Shown here in pieces: positions 10,842 to 22,380 of a DNA stretch of 64,000 nt. The number at the start of each line of letters is the position of its first letter. Position 1 is the first letter of the stretch. Made by a program: the position numbers and the translations under genes. The DNA is taken from contig CM046847.1 in NCBI GenBank assembly GCA_025618425.1, positions 1,658,134 through 1,722,133 on the forward strand, given 5' to 3'. Origin of the DNA: Heliocidaris tuberculata (lineage: Eukaryota; Echinodermata; Echinoidea; Camarodonta; Echinometridae). The notes under the pieces are model-generated. The model saw nothing but the letters and a program-made list of their open reading frames with translations, was not told where the DNA came from and did not search any database.

Positions 10842-11356
10842 AAAGGGCAATCCAACCTTGGTAGTAATAGGATTTGTGTAAAAGCAGAAACTAAGAAAAA
10901 CAGGATGATGAAAGTTTGAAAGGGATCGGACAAGGAATAAGAAAGTTATGGATGTTTGAAAATGAGATCACTAAATCTATATGAATCTCAATTTGGCAAT
11001 TTGGTGAGTCGCTTGCGACATGCTGGCGGTCAACCTTGCTCTCCCGCTTGTCATACACAAAAATTTGCGGTTTTCTCAGAAGTGCTTTTTTTCTCGGAGC
11101 AGCACTAGAAGTATATTGTAGATAGCATATTGTTACAGGTCCTCATAAAAAGAAAAATATCCTGCTAAGTAATATTTTTTTTCTTTTTTTTAAATGACAT
11201 TTTAGTCATTTTGTGTGTTGGAGCAAATGGTGAATAGTGAATACAACTTTCCCAAATTCATAACTTTCTTATTGTTTGTTCAATTTCGTTCAAATTTTCA
11301 CCAATCTGCTGCTCTAATTTTTCTTTTTTCTGTCCGAACAGCTTGCTACTAAGATT
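10842..11356. mobile_element. AAAGGGCAATCCAACC foldback element, truncated copy
   Basis: It matches the fuller copy at 48671-49257 from the left end AAAGGGCAATCCAACCTT onward and has long internal inverted similarity, but the right terminus is lost after a GCTTGCTA motif near 11345. Confidence 0.65.
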
Positions 11357-11364
11357 ATGTGCTA

Positions 11365-11655
11365 GATTCGTCGTCGTTTTTACGAACTGACGAATCCACG
11401 CACGCGCGCCAATACGAGCTTTGGAGAACACGGTTTTACGAACTGTCCAATCGTGTTTGAATGGCCAACGCTTCCTTATTCCATATCTATATACATAATA
11501 ATATACACCATTTCAAAATTAAAGTCATAAGCTTTCTTTTAATGTATACAACGAAAACAAATTCCGTTATCTAAGTACACCTAAATCTATAAATGCGTTT
11601 CCGGCCAGTTCATTTTTCTGCACAGCGGACACGGATTCGTCAGTTCGTAAAATTA
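11365..11655. mobile_element. Short inverted-repeat element
   Basis: TTTTACGAACTGACGAATCC at about 11379-11398 is the reverse complement of GGATTCGTCAGTTCGTAAAA at about 11633-11652. The interior repeats the ACGAACTG motif and has no reading frame. Confidence 0.5.
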
Positions 11656-12517
11656 ATCAACCTTTCCCAATTGCTTTGAAACAGTTTCTGTCACAATTCA
11701 ATCTCATGACCAGAACTCAACTTTATCTATATGGGAAAGAGGTATTTGCTAAATAGTGTATTATTAAAATTAAACGGCAGCTGGTATGAGTGTTTCTGTC
11801 AGACTGAAGAATGTCAAGAATATCAAGAGAAATGAGAATTGTGGTCTTTATAGAATAATTGTCTTTCTGTACAGGTGTTCGCTAAAGCAGCTTTGGCAGT
11901 ACTATACTTGTCAGTGACCAGAAGCGTAACTATGGGGGCATGAGGGGGCATGTGCTCCCCCCCCCCCCCCTGCGTATGGCAAAAAAAAAGAGGAAATGGG
12001 GAAAAGGGACGAGGAAAGAAGATTATCATGATGATAGGACTCCAGCACCCTCATCCTAATTGGTAACCTCGTTAACTTTACTCACCGAGTAAGACTGTTG
12101 CCCCCCCCCCCCCCCATGATTCCAGTACTTCCTCTATGGGATCATTTCCTCATGCTACATACTCATAAGCGCATTTCTCAGTAAGATCAACGTAATTATC
12201 ATTAATGTGATTGATGTGACTCCTGCAACGTATGATTTCATATTCTTCCGGGTCGGTGCGTTGATTTATGGGTAAACTAAACCTAATGCAAAGTCGGATC
12301 CGTCACGTTTTTATTCCTTTCCAAATGGAGTATGTTTGAAGAATTTTCATTCTTCCCCGGAATTAACAGTTGATTATGTCTTTTTCATATGCCCTTTTCA
12401 AGGAATTCTGATTTTCATACTTTATTTCTTTTTCTTTTTGTTTAGATCTTTACTTTGCATTTGGGCCCAGAAAAACATAGTCATGAAAAGGGTTGATATT
12501 TTCCACATCCATATCCA

Positions 12518-12567
<50 letters not shown>

Positions 12568-12825
12568 CTCTCTCCATCACTTTGTCTCCGTTTGACTATT
12601 TATTATCTTTGGTGGATGCCTCAGGTTGACTTGTTCTTAACCCGCCAGATAAATATTGTGAAAAGTTTTGAATAGCGCCATCAGAAGCTCATGGTTGATC
12701 TAGATTATCCGCCTGATCTAGCTCTTCCAGTTACAGTCATGGCTCATTACCAAACTTCTAATGTTATTAGTTCTTTCATTTACGGCCCATTTATTTGACA
12801 CATTCGTCTGGTTTTAACGGGGTAA
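11656..12825. other. Intergenic with polyC tracts and a CT array
   Basis: No gene is seen. C tracts lie at about 11956-11970 and 12101-12115. The first is followed by a GGCAAAAAAAAA segment shared with about 55680. A (CT)n array occupies about 12518-12566. Confidence 0.45.
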
Positions 12826-13112
12826 CCCCGCTAGTCATAAGGACCGCTATTCATAAGGACCACTTATTCATAAGGACCACTTATTCTTAAGGACCGCTAT
12901 CCATAACGCGTGACTAAATGAATAGCGGTTTTGTACGAATAGCAGTCCTTCTGAATAGCGAGCAAACCATAAACAAATTTCCTCGCTATTCATAAGGACA
13001 TCCATTCATAAGGACCACTATTCATAACTACTCATAAGGACCGCTATTCATAGCGCATGTTAAATGAATAGCGGTTTTCTATGAATAGCGGTTCCTATGA
13101 AAAGCGAGCGGA
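12826..13112. repeat. Cluster of ATTCATAAGGAC motifs in both orientations
   Basis: The motif GCTATTCATAAGGACC and its reverse complement (for example GAATAGCGGT, GTCCTTCTGAATAGCG) occur more than a dozen times, making a self-complementary foldback cluster without coding potential. Confidence 0.65.
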
Positions 13113-13227
13113 CCCGGTTTTAACAGTGATACCCTGAAATAAATATGAGAGTGCAAGCTTTCATTACGTCGATTGTAGTATAATGTAGAGAGATAGTGCG
13201 AGGTATGAAAGAAAGATATATAGAGAG

Positions 13228-13259
<32 letters not shown>

Positions 13260-14587
13260 GAGTGAGAGGATAGGGAGAGATAGGAAGATAGAGAAAAGGA
13301 GAGATCGAATGAGGTGGGAAAATAAAAGTTAATAAGGGAGGGGGAGATAAAGAGAGAGAGAGAAAGCCTGTGTTTGTGGTGATAGAGAGAGTGAAGGAGA
13401 GTGAGAGAAAAGTGCAAGAGAGGGGGGGGGGGTGAAAAGGAGAGAGAGATAGACTAGAAGGTATGGTCTGATACCTCTTGCAATTTACTGAAATAATATT
13501 ATACTTGACAAATAAGATATATGGCCATGCAACTATAAACAACGTTCCTTCTTTTTTAAGCATCCTAACCTTACTTACAAGGAGATATACAGGAATCATG
13601 CCCAGATCGGTGGAATAATCTTGATATGGGATAAGAGGATAGAAATTCTTGAAGAAATGTTTTGCTTCAAAGTGAAAATTGCTTTTTCATCAAAGGGAAA
13701 GTAAATACGATCCTTATCCAACTTTCTGGATACCCCTTAACATTGAACTGTTCACCGCCTTCGATTAAGCACTCGAGGGTGAAGGTCAAACCGTATACGA
13801 TGATTTTCAAGTCTTTGACTTGTTAAGGATCATGAAATATTGACGAACTTAATGATCCAAAGAATGATTAGGAGACAAACTCCTCTTGATTAGTAAAGAT
13901 GATTCATTCTGTATATTGCACCATCTTATATTCGAGGCGCATGACTTATTATTACCCCGTCTTCAGTAATCATCATGACTTCGTGCTCGCCTTCAACCCA
14001 CAACTTGCCAATCAAGGAACAAATTTCTTCAGAAAATGATTATTCATACATCGAACTTATCATTAACATGGTTGTTTATGAAACATAGTCACGATAATCG
14101 AATGAAAATGATAAGAGTTTAAAAATTTTCAAGCTAAAATGTATATTTGATTTGAATTGATTCATTATATACATGTTTATATGTATATCATCATCCTACA
14201 TAATAGATCATCGATAATATAATCATTTAAATCTTCTATACGTACATGAATGGATCGTCGTAAGCTTTATCCAAAGTTTGAAGGAGACGTCCAACAACAA
14301 CAACAACAAAGCTTTAACGTGATAAATATTCAAATTATGAAATGATTGTCTTCCTTAAAAGCCTCATTGATATAATGTAGATAAGACTACACAAATTTGT
14401 AGGAGCCTTGGGTGTCCCTGAGTTATGTGCGCATTTAATAGTTATCGTTATTATAATCTTTAATGTTATCATAAATATCTTAATTCTATAGTCCATGCCA
14501 GTTGGGTAGGGTAAATCCCATCATTCGGTGGGTATCAGCCATTATGGGGGGATGGAAGTGGGCGTGTCTTACAAAGTGGGGTTCCAT
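13113..14587. other. Intergenic; GA-rich tract, otherwise featureless
   Basis: A purine-rich GA/GAGG tract runs through about 13205-13455 and produces spurious Ser/Leu-rich ORFs on the minus strand. The rest is AT-rich with no gene signal. Confidence 0.45.
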
Positions 14588-14776
14588 GACATTTGTTCCT
14601 GCGACAGTTGCTCCGGTCTAACTTTGCCGTGTTAAACCTAAACCTAACCCAAACCCTAATCCTAATCTTCACATTGTCCTTAACAAAAAAACAAAAAAAT
14701 CATGACCTTGACCTTGACCTTTGACCTTTCGAGATATGGACGGAGGAGCAAATGTCGCAGGAGCAAATGTCGTGTC
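14588..14776. mobile_element. Inverted-repeat element with CCTAA-type interior
   Basis: The left end GACATTTGTTCCTGCGACAG continues into TTGCTCCGG. It is mirrored at the right by GGAGCAAATGTCGC and a second GGAGCAAATGTCG. Between them lies a decayed CCTAA/CCCTAA array followed by TGACCT repeats. A related remnant is at 51838-51978. Confidence 0.55.
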
Positions 14777-15117
14777 ACCACAAAGTGGATGAAATGTGAG
14801 GGAGCAAAGCGATCGAGGGTGGGTGTATGTAACATCTTCTTCTCATCTTCCGATTGCTTTATCTCTTTTTCTTTGTCTTTGTCTCGTTTCTACTTGCCAT
14901 TCCGTGAGAGGGGTTGTATTCCTTTTTAAAGATTGTTTGTTTGTTCGTATTTGTTTTGTTAATCATGTAGATTAATATTACATATGAAAAAAGGAGTATT
15001 ATTTTAAGGGGCTTCTCATCTTTGACGGCCCAATGATGTCACCCCCCCCCCCCTCCCAATCTTTCTTGAGCGGCAGTCACATTTACGACTATTTGACTCC
15101 AAACTAGATCTTATTCA

Positions 15118-15704
15118 CAGTGGCGGCACCAAGGGGGGGGGGGGGGCATGGGGGGGCATTTGCCCCCCCCCCAGTCAGAAGCTTTGCCCCCCAGTTGCCC
15201 CCCCCCAATAATTTTCAGAGTGAACAAAATTAAAAGGGTGGAAAATGAAAAAGAAAAGAAAAGGAAAGAAAAAAGTGAAAAAGGAAGGAGAAAAGGAAAA
15301 AGAAAGAAAACGGAAACTTGGAAAGCAGTGGCGGCATCAAGTTGGGGGGGGGGGGCATGGGGCAAATTTGTTCGCTCAGCTCGTGCAAATATCCTCATAT
15401 TTGGGTAGTTTTATAGCCGAATATGTAATTTCTGTACATTTTTACTACGAAAAATGTCAAAATTTTTGCTCGCTCGCTTCGCTCGCTCGCAGTATATAAC
15501 TAACACCTCTTTATAATCGGGCAGTTCAGCTAGATGCTCAAAATTTCCTCATATCTGGGTAGGTTTATAGCCGAATATTCTGTACATTTTCACTACAAAA
15601 AGTGTCAAAATTTTTTTTGTCCGCCCTTGCCCCCCCCCAACATTTTCTTTTGCCCCCCATTTGCCCCCCCCCCCCCCACTTTAAAAATCCTGGTGCCGCC
15701 ACTG
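15118..15704. mobile_element. hAT-like element with perfect ends, composite
   Basis: The perfect 14-bp inverted ends CAGTGGCGGCACCA / TGGTGCCGCCACTG are flanked by the perfect 8-bp duplication CTTATTCA (15110-15117 and 15705-15712). Long G and C tracts sit inside both ends. A second internal left-end copy (GCAGTGGCGGCATCA near 15326) with its own G tract indicates a nested or composite structure. Confidence 0.9.
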
Positions 15705-15712
15705 CTTATTCA

Positions 15713-16870
15713 CACCTTTACCACTAGTCCTCTTCAAGACAATTTTGTTTCGGGACGATATGAATCATAAAGGACACAATCTCACTGTCCCCAACAAATT
15801 GATAGTCAGTAGGAATCATGACCCGTTTTATTTCGATCATGAATAATCATACAGGCATTACAGGTATATCATTATAATTATCATGTGTATACTGGTATGA
15901 CACTCACCGAACTTATGAACGTAAGTACAATTACATAGGCGAATTCAGCCATCCATTTCCCCCTCTCCCATTAATTAAGAAAGGAGAGAATGCTGATGGG
16001 AAAGGCAAGTAAATAGGGGGGAATGACGTAATTACAGAGCACACGTGAAATAAACTTGTATGTTCGGCTCCCACATGAAATTCGTTTTCAAATACTTTTA
16101 ATTATATCGAAATGACTATCATTTTGTAATTTTCATTTCAGTCTTAAACTGAAGTTTGCCCGTAAAAAAATATTTCTTAATTGTATTATATGTTTTCTTC
16201 TCATTTTCTATCCATGCCCTATATTTTTTTTTCATTTATCACGGCCTGAAGGCTTAAAATGAATAATCATGCGGAGGCTTTTAAGTGAATTGAAATATTT
16301 TTTATTTCCCCTCCTCCATATCATGTTCTGTCGCCATGTTTGTATTAGATGGATAAAGAGTATAATATTAGGAAATTTTAGCATTGACCTCTCTAAGTTG
16401 GGTAACAGTGCGGTTTATTTGTAATTCTAAACCTCCTGCTCAGTTACCATAATTTAGTCAGGGTCCATTGCAAATCATTTGCTGTGACATAAGAAATAAA
16501 CCGTTAACTACGTCATCACCATTGCTGATGACATCATGTCTCTAGTGACTTTCACACCGATGGTGGCTGCGTATCTTAAAGTTACCTCGTTTTAGTTGAT
16601 TGATGTTCAGTGGCTTATTTCATTTAACGAATAGGAATATACCGCAAGAAACAAAAGTTGCCATCCTATAGTGTTTTGATGTTGTTTCCGGGGGTGGATC
16701 ATGAAATTAATAGGTTCAATCACCTTTTGAGTGTGATACTCCAAGTGAATCAGGCATTGGGGATTTTGATACCAATGTGAATAAAAATATTTACACTTTT
16801 TTCATTTGATAATAAGAGTATTACAAATGTGTTGACCGAACATGTATTGGATTGTCCAGGCATGACAGTT
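15713..16870. other. Intergenic, nothing recognised
   Basis: AT-rich sequence, no coding or structured signal seen. Confidence 0.4.
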
Positions 16871-16874
16871 CATT

Positions 16875-17099
16875 AGTAGGTTATGTCCAATACCAATGTA
16901 TCATGCATCAGTTAAATTCTACTATTCATAAATACGCAACCAGACGCGCAAATCACATCCATCTACCCAAGCACAGAACCTTATCATTCCAAAATAACAT
17001 CCGGTACTCGGGAACTAAGCTGTGGAACGTTATCACAGATACAATAAAATACTCCGCATCTCTTGCCAGCTTCTCAAGAAGGATGAAAAAAACATTTTA
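16875..17099 (+). pseudogene. LINE 3' coding fragment (C-terminal of RT protein)
   Basis: The frame carries motifs of the C-terminal end of CR1/Jockey-like retrotransposon proteins: HKYATRRANHIHLP, then IRYSGTKLWNVI and a terminal FSRRMKKTF. The upstream RT domain is missing, as expected for a 5'-truncated insertion. Confidence 0.75.
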
Positions 17100-17109
17100 A
17101 TTCATCTTA

Positions 17110-18125
17110 CAAATAATATGGTTTAAGACACTTCCCCACCCTCCATTGGGTTTATTCTCTCCCTTTCTTCTAGACTAGTGCAGGTGCCCGTGGGAATAGT
17201 CATTCTAGTCAAATCTGACTAGATTCTAGTCATAGTTGACTAGATTTTTTTTATGTCTACAAAATAGTTTTGTGAGAAAAATAATCTTTTCAAAGAGTCA
17301 TGTGATTGAGGAAATTTGGGAAATTTGCCATTAAAGGGTATTCATGGTATTTATAGGATGTAGAGTAATGCATATTTTCATAGACAGTCCATTTATTATA
17401 TTTTTGTTATTGCACTATTAGAAATGTCATTACTGAAAATGGGTTCTTGTTGGATCAAATGTTGTGTTTAGAGGTACGCTGTGTCGTCGTTCCATTGTGT
17501 TCGTGTTCAAAATGACGCTGGTACTAAAAAAGCTGGTTTGCACATTAGTTATACGTTCTCATGTATTCATAAATTAGTTGCACAAGTATGACAATATCTA
17601 CTGCACAAAACTCAGATGAACTGTTGACAACACGCTGAAAATTCTAATGACATGAAAGCTTGTCCATGATACTTTCCTGAATACTTAAAAGAATAATATT
17701 GTGTAACCAACTATTTTCTTCTGACACTTAGTTCCTCAGTAATTCACAAGTTATCATTCGGTAGTTTCTTCATTGACTGAATTCTTGCTGCAATATTGTA
17801 ACTGATTGTTAATGATTACGTATGGCTTGATCCATTCTTCAGTTCACTTTATAATTATCAGTATTTGTAAGGATTTAGATCTGTATCGGTTATGGCAAGG
17901 GAACACGAATCAAAAAGTACTTGACCGTTGGTGGCGCCAGAGGTAAATTTAGATAATAGTCTACATTGACTTCTTTTCAGATCATAGACTCAGCATTGAC
18001 TTGATCTGATCTTTAATGCAAATTCTTATTGATTTCTAACTGTTATTTTATTGTGCTGTTGATTTCTTAGATGATCTGTAAATTGGCACTCTTATTTAGC
18101 AATTTGTTGGCAGCAATTCAATCAG
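17110..18125. other. Intergenic, nothing recognised
   Basis: AT-rich sequence with a small cluster of GACTAGATTCTAGTCA-like repeats near 17190-17245; no gene seen. Confidence 0.4.
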
Positions 18126-18900
18126 CCCAAAAGGGCCCAAAAGTCGAGTCGATTTCAACCCATCTAACATATGCGCCAAACTTTGAGGCTGAGGCTTCCC
18201 GATGATGCCGAAAGTTACCATTCATGTGTTAATTACATAAATACCTTGCAAGCACTCTATTATGCCTTGTCAAACAGGCACAGATGGACAATGAGTGTTA
18301 TTACATAATCCTGACAATATCACTTGACTACATGTACTTTTGAAAAAGCAATACAATTTTCACAATTTAATAAGTTATTATTGAAATGATTTTGACACCA
18401 AATTGCACCCCAAGAGAGTTACAGAACTCAAGATTGTACTATTTGACCTGAACTGAATTGCACACATTGGAGTTATTAATGTTATAATGCAAAAAATGGC
18501 TTTCTCTACATCCAGAGCATTTGGGGCAGCAAAGCTTGGTTTCGGGGCACTTTGGTGTGTGTGTTGTTGTTTTTTCAAGGGCGTGTTACACCCCCTTCCC
18601 GATGGAAAATTTTGTCAGTTTTTGTTTTTTGGTAATGTATAGTCATACACCTTCCTTCTGACAATGTTTGGCGCATATTTAAGATGGGTTGAAATTGACC
18701 CGACTTTGGGGACCTTTTGGGGGGGGGGGGGCTCTGGGGGCCAAACCCGGCGGCAGGCGCTTCGTTCGAGCTAACATTAAAAAGCTTTTTGTGAATGACA
18801 TGGGTGGTCTAAGTAACTTTAAGGGGTCAAATCTCATATGGGGTGACTATTTCGGGACAGGCTCCTGGCCCAATAGACCTTTTTTTAGCCAAAAAGGAAT
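18126..18900. mobile_element. Long repeat with inverted subterminal arms, copy 1
   Basis: AACATATGCGCCAAACTTTG (end of the arm at about 18136-18188) is mirrored by CAATGTTTGGCGCATATTT near 18663, giving arms of about 50 bp. Most of the segment recurs inverted at about 53755-54510. A G tract follows the right arm at 18719-18731. No reading frame resembles a transposase. Confidence 0.65.
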
Positions 18901-19075
18901 TTATCCTAATTTGGAACACATTACCGAACTTTATCCCCCCCCCCCCCTTCCGCGGATCTTCTTCTTCTCACCTCTGAATTTGATACCTTTGTTCTTGATT
19001 TTTGCTGTTTTTTGATACCCTAAACGCGTAAACGCTTAATGCTGAAAAAAGTACCCTTTCTATCCGTTTTCGTGT

Positions 19076-19728
19076 ACTGTTTTTTGTTTTAAGTATTCTT
19101 TTATTCATTTCTTTTCAGTGAAATCAACAGATATAAAAAAATAGAAACATTACAATCAAGAAATAAAGTATAAACAGAAACTTATACAATTAATTGCAAG
19201 TAATTATATATATATGGAAAAATGTATATATTCATGGAAGAACAAATAATTTATACATACATTTACTTGTAATTCACTTAATATCTCAGCTTACTTAAAA
19301 TTATACAGTTGTACAACTGAAAAATAATATACCTTTGCGTTATCTGCAAAAATGGATACATTCATGGACGCACAAGGAATTTATACAACTGAAAATATAC
19401 CTCAAGTATAACTGTTCCTTTTATATGTTTTTTTTTTCACTGAAAGAAAAATGTATAATGGTAAAAAGGAGAAGAAAAGAGAGGAGAAAAGGAAAAAGGA
19501 AAAAGGAAATATGAGAGAGAGAAGGAAGAAAAACACAATACATCCCCCCCCCCCCCCCCCCCTCCTCCCCACGCTCCTCTCGACACTCCGTGAATTGCAA
19601 TAAGCGTAAGAAGTGTACGCAGATGATGTACAGGCCTCAATGAGACATGCCCCCCCCCCCCCCTGGGGGGGAGATCAACAAAACCATACTTAGAAGTAAT
19701 CATTTGTGAGGACCCTGGGTCCGCCAGT
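19076..19728. mobile_element. Truncated hAT-like element, inverted relative to 4576-5093
   Basis: About 19076-19300 is the reverse complement of 4740-4975. The right end GGGTCCGCCAGTG near 19728 resembles the hAT terminus seen elsewhere in the window. Two long C tracts occur at about 19544-19562 and 19651-19664. The other terminus is not recognisable. Confidence 0.5.
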
Positions 19729-20176
19729 GGGTGCATAAGGCTTCTCCGTTTTGAAAGCGTTATATTATATGATTATGTTGTTGTTATCTTTTTGTTTTTT
19801 CTGTTGATCTGAGGCAGAGGCATTTAATCCTTTTTTATTGTTGTGGATGTGTATGACTGAAGTTTCTTTCCAAGAAGTTGAGAACTTTATAGCCTTATAA
19901 AAACCACAAAGTATGTAAATTGGGATTTAGATTTTAGTATACATGTACTTTGTGATTCTCCCTAGCCCTATTCTATGCCTTGTAACTGATCTTTTTCTTT
20001 ATGATTTGCATTGCACGACACCATAGATATGTTAGGTGAAAATTTTACAGTACGTACTAGATCTATACTATTATTACGAAGCGAAGCTGAACTGAAGGCA
20101 AGAGAGTCGACGATATTGTAAGTTTTATGCAGCAATTTTCTCAACAATTGACTTTAAGAAAACGTAACATCTATTG

Positions 20177-20387
20177 GAAAGAGTTCCTTTTGCGACAGCC
20201 ACCTAAAACCCTAATCCTAACCCTAACATGCCTAACCCTAACCCTAAAGTGGCTAAACCCTAACCCTAAGGTTATATTATAACCTTGTAGAGTCTAGACT
20301 ACATTGGATAAGTGCCCTAACCCTAACCCTACATTTATATATATATTTTTTTCATTTTGGGTGGCTGTCGCAAAAGGAACTCTTACC
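20177..20387. mobile_element. MITE carrying telomere-like CCCTAA repeats
   Basis: The ends share AAGAGTTCCTTTTGCGACAG plus CCACC in inverted orientation (20179-20212 and 20356-20387), flanked by the 9-bp duplication CATCTATTG (20168-20176 and 20388-20396). The interior holds several (CCCTAA)2-3 blocks separated by short spacers. Confidence 0.8.
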
Positions 20388-20509
20388 CATCTATTGATGC
20401 GATAATGGGTTCATTCAATTTCCAAATTATATGATTTTGGGGACTTTTAAATCAAGCTTTGCGCGAAGTCGCAGAGATGCGTAAATCGTTAAGTTACCGT
20501 ACATGAGCT

Positions 20510-20550
20510 ACGGTACCGGCGCGGCGCGCGGGGCGGGGCCCCATTGGCAT
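20510..20550. promoter_or_regulatory. CpG-rich GC box / inverted CCAAT cluster
   Basis: In an otherwise AT-rich region there is GGCGCGGCGCGCGGGGCGGG, followed by GGCCCCATTGG, that is, an Sp1-like GC box beside an inverted CCAAT. It lies about 1.85 kb upstream of the VPS51 start codon and could serve an upstream noncoding exon. No transcript evidence is visible. Confidence 0.25.
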
Positions 20551-20597
20551 TGTAATTGAGCGCAGCTGATCGTGTAGCTGTAGCTGAGGCCTGAGCT

Positions 20598-22260
20598 GTG
20601 ACCCAGGCCACTTATCCAATGGCAATGAACAAGGTTATAATATATTATTATTTGGATGTAGGGTTTTCAGGCGACCAGAAAAATTGGCGTATCTCATGGT
20701 TTGCGCAAAAGTACGGTACCTGGATTAAAGTGCAATTTAAAACAATATCTCATGGTTTGTGTAGTACCCGGACGACTGCAATAAGCCAATATATCTCCAT
20801 ATCTCAAGGTTTGAAGTGCGCGTGACGCGTAAAAAAGTGAATATGCGTTTAAATACGCAAAGGTTAAGACAATAGTAGGGTGTCTGAAGGTTGGCCAAAT
20901 ACTGTCAGCTGTTTTTATGCTGAATCAGCACAAAATATGGCGCACAGGTTTTCCGCGTAAGGGTTTTTTCGAACTAACAAAAAAATGTGATCCCTTTGGC
21001 AGTTTGAAATAAATTTGGTATCATATGATAGGAAATTATATTTCCTATCTTTTGGTGTTAAGGACAAGTTGTATGCTTAATTCCTTCATTAAGAAAAACT
21101 GAAAAGGGATATGTTTAAAGTGACATCTCGGCAAGTTGTTGAGCTATAAACTTGTCCATAAGAACTTAAGTAATTTGGAATGTTCCAAATTTGATTCTGC
21201 AGGAATTTTAGAGAAACTGATATGAGATCATGTTGCTATATCAATTTGAAAATGCCCTCCCCCTACTGCCCCACTGGGCCCTATGCAAATTTACACACAA
21301 CTACACACACTGTGTGTGCGCACTGCCAGTGTTTCAGCAGCACGTTTTTGTGCCATTTCATTTGTACACGTCTATGGGGAAAAAAAAGCAAAAAAATTTA
21401 CAAGAATTCATTTGAGCATTACTGAATAATTAATGCATGGATTGACATAAAATTTGGTACATGTATTTTTTACAGTTTTTTCAACAAGATCTGAAAAAAT
21501 CAAATCATTTGAATGTGTAGTTTCTGAGATAGAAAAATCCTCCAGACACCCTAACAATAGAATGCGCGCAGCCTTTGCAAGATGCTTTGGTCAGGACAAA
21601 ATAATGTTTTTCTACCTGTGTTTTATGTTGAAGTTAATACAAAAACATAAGCACAGGTAAAAAAGGAACTATGTTTCATACAATTAATAATAATAATATT
21701 GAATGACTTTTCTTTCGTGGAACACTAGGGTCTATCGCACTCGCTTTGAAAATATTTCACACGTCGTGCCGACTCGTGAAATATGCTCATAGCTCGAGCA
21801 ATATACCCTTGTATCCCACTCAAGGCCATTCAGTATTATATGAATATTAATTATGGCCCAGGCCATGGCATGCTAGCCACACAGGCTTGATGTTTTATGA
21901 AAATTTGATATTGAACATCAAGCCACACAGGGGAAGCAATCTCCCATATTGGTATGGACATGATGATGATGGAGAGACAAGCCAACAAAAAAATACTCTT
22001 CACAGAGCCTGGTTTTTAATCTCACTCTGCAATATAGCAGCCATTTTAGAGTCTAAAGAACCTCTTAAAAATCACCTTTACCGTGAGCCACCTTCTCTCA
22101 TCTCCTCTTCACCATAGCTTTAGAATATTAAAACCTCATTTTTTACCCTAGAATTAAACAATTTCAAAAACAAAATGTGAAATATTAATTTTAATGGTTA
22201 CCGGTAGGTTCAATATTGTCCAAACGACTCCCCAAAAAAGCCTACGCTGCGCTCGTAGAC
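20598..22260. other. Intergenic upstream of VPS51, several decayed repeats
   Basis: The motif TATCTCATGGTTTG or close variants recurs three times in 20685-20815. About 21688-21842 is a weak inverted-repeat unit. No coding exon is recognised. Confidence 0.4.
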
Positions 22261-22266
22261 CCGGCA

Positions 22267-22330
22267 GTGTCCCGTTATGTCATCAACCTAATTGCGTGAG
22301 TGACTGTAGGTCGATGACATTACGGGACAC
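22267..22330. promoter_or_regulatory. 24-bp stem hairpin in the VPS51 5' flank
   Basis: 22267-22290 and 22307-22330 are reverse complements with two mismatches (core GTGTCCCGTTATGTCATC) around a 16-base loop. It ends 60 bases before the start codon, so it is either promoter DNA or a structured 5' UTR. A third ATGTCATC copy follows at about 22338-22345. Confidence 0.55.
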
Positions 22331-22380
22331 TTCCATAATGTCATCGTTGAATATATTATTCTTTGTCTGATTTCTTTATC

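Noticed and set aside
20206..20330. Chromosome-end or fusion scar indicated by CCCTAA repeats
   Set aside because: The repeats are enclosed by inverted ends and a 9-bp target duplication, so a transposable element explains them.
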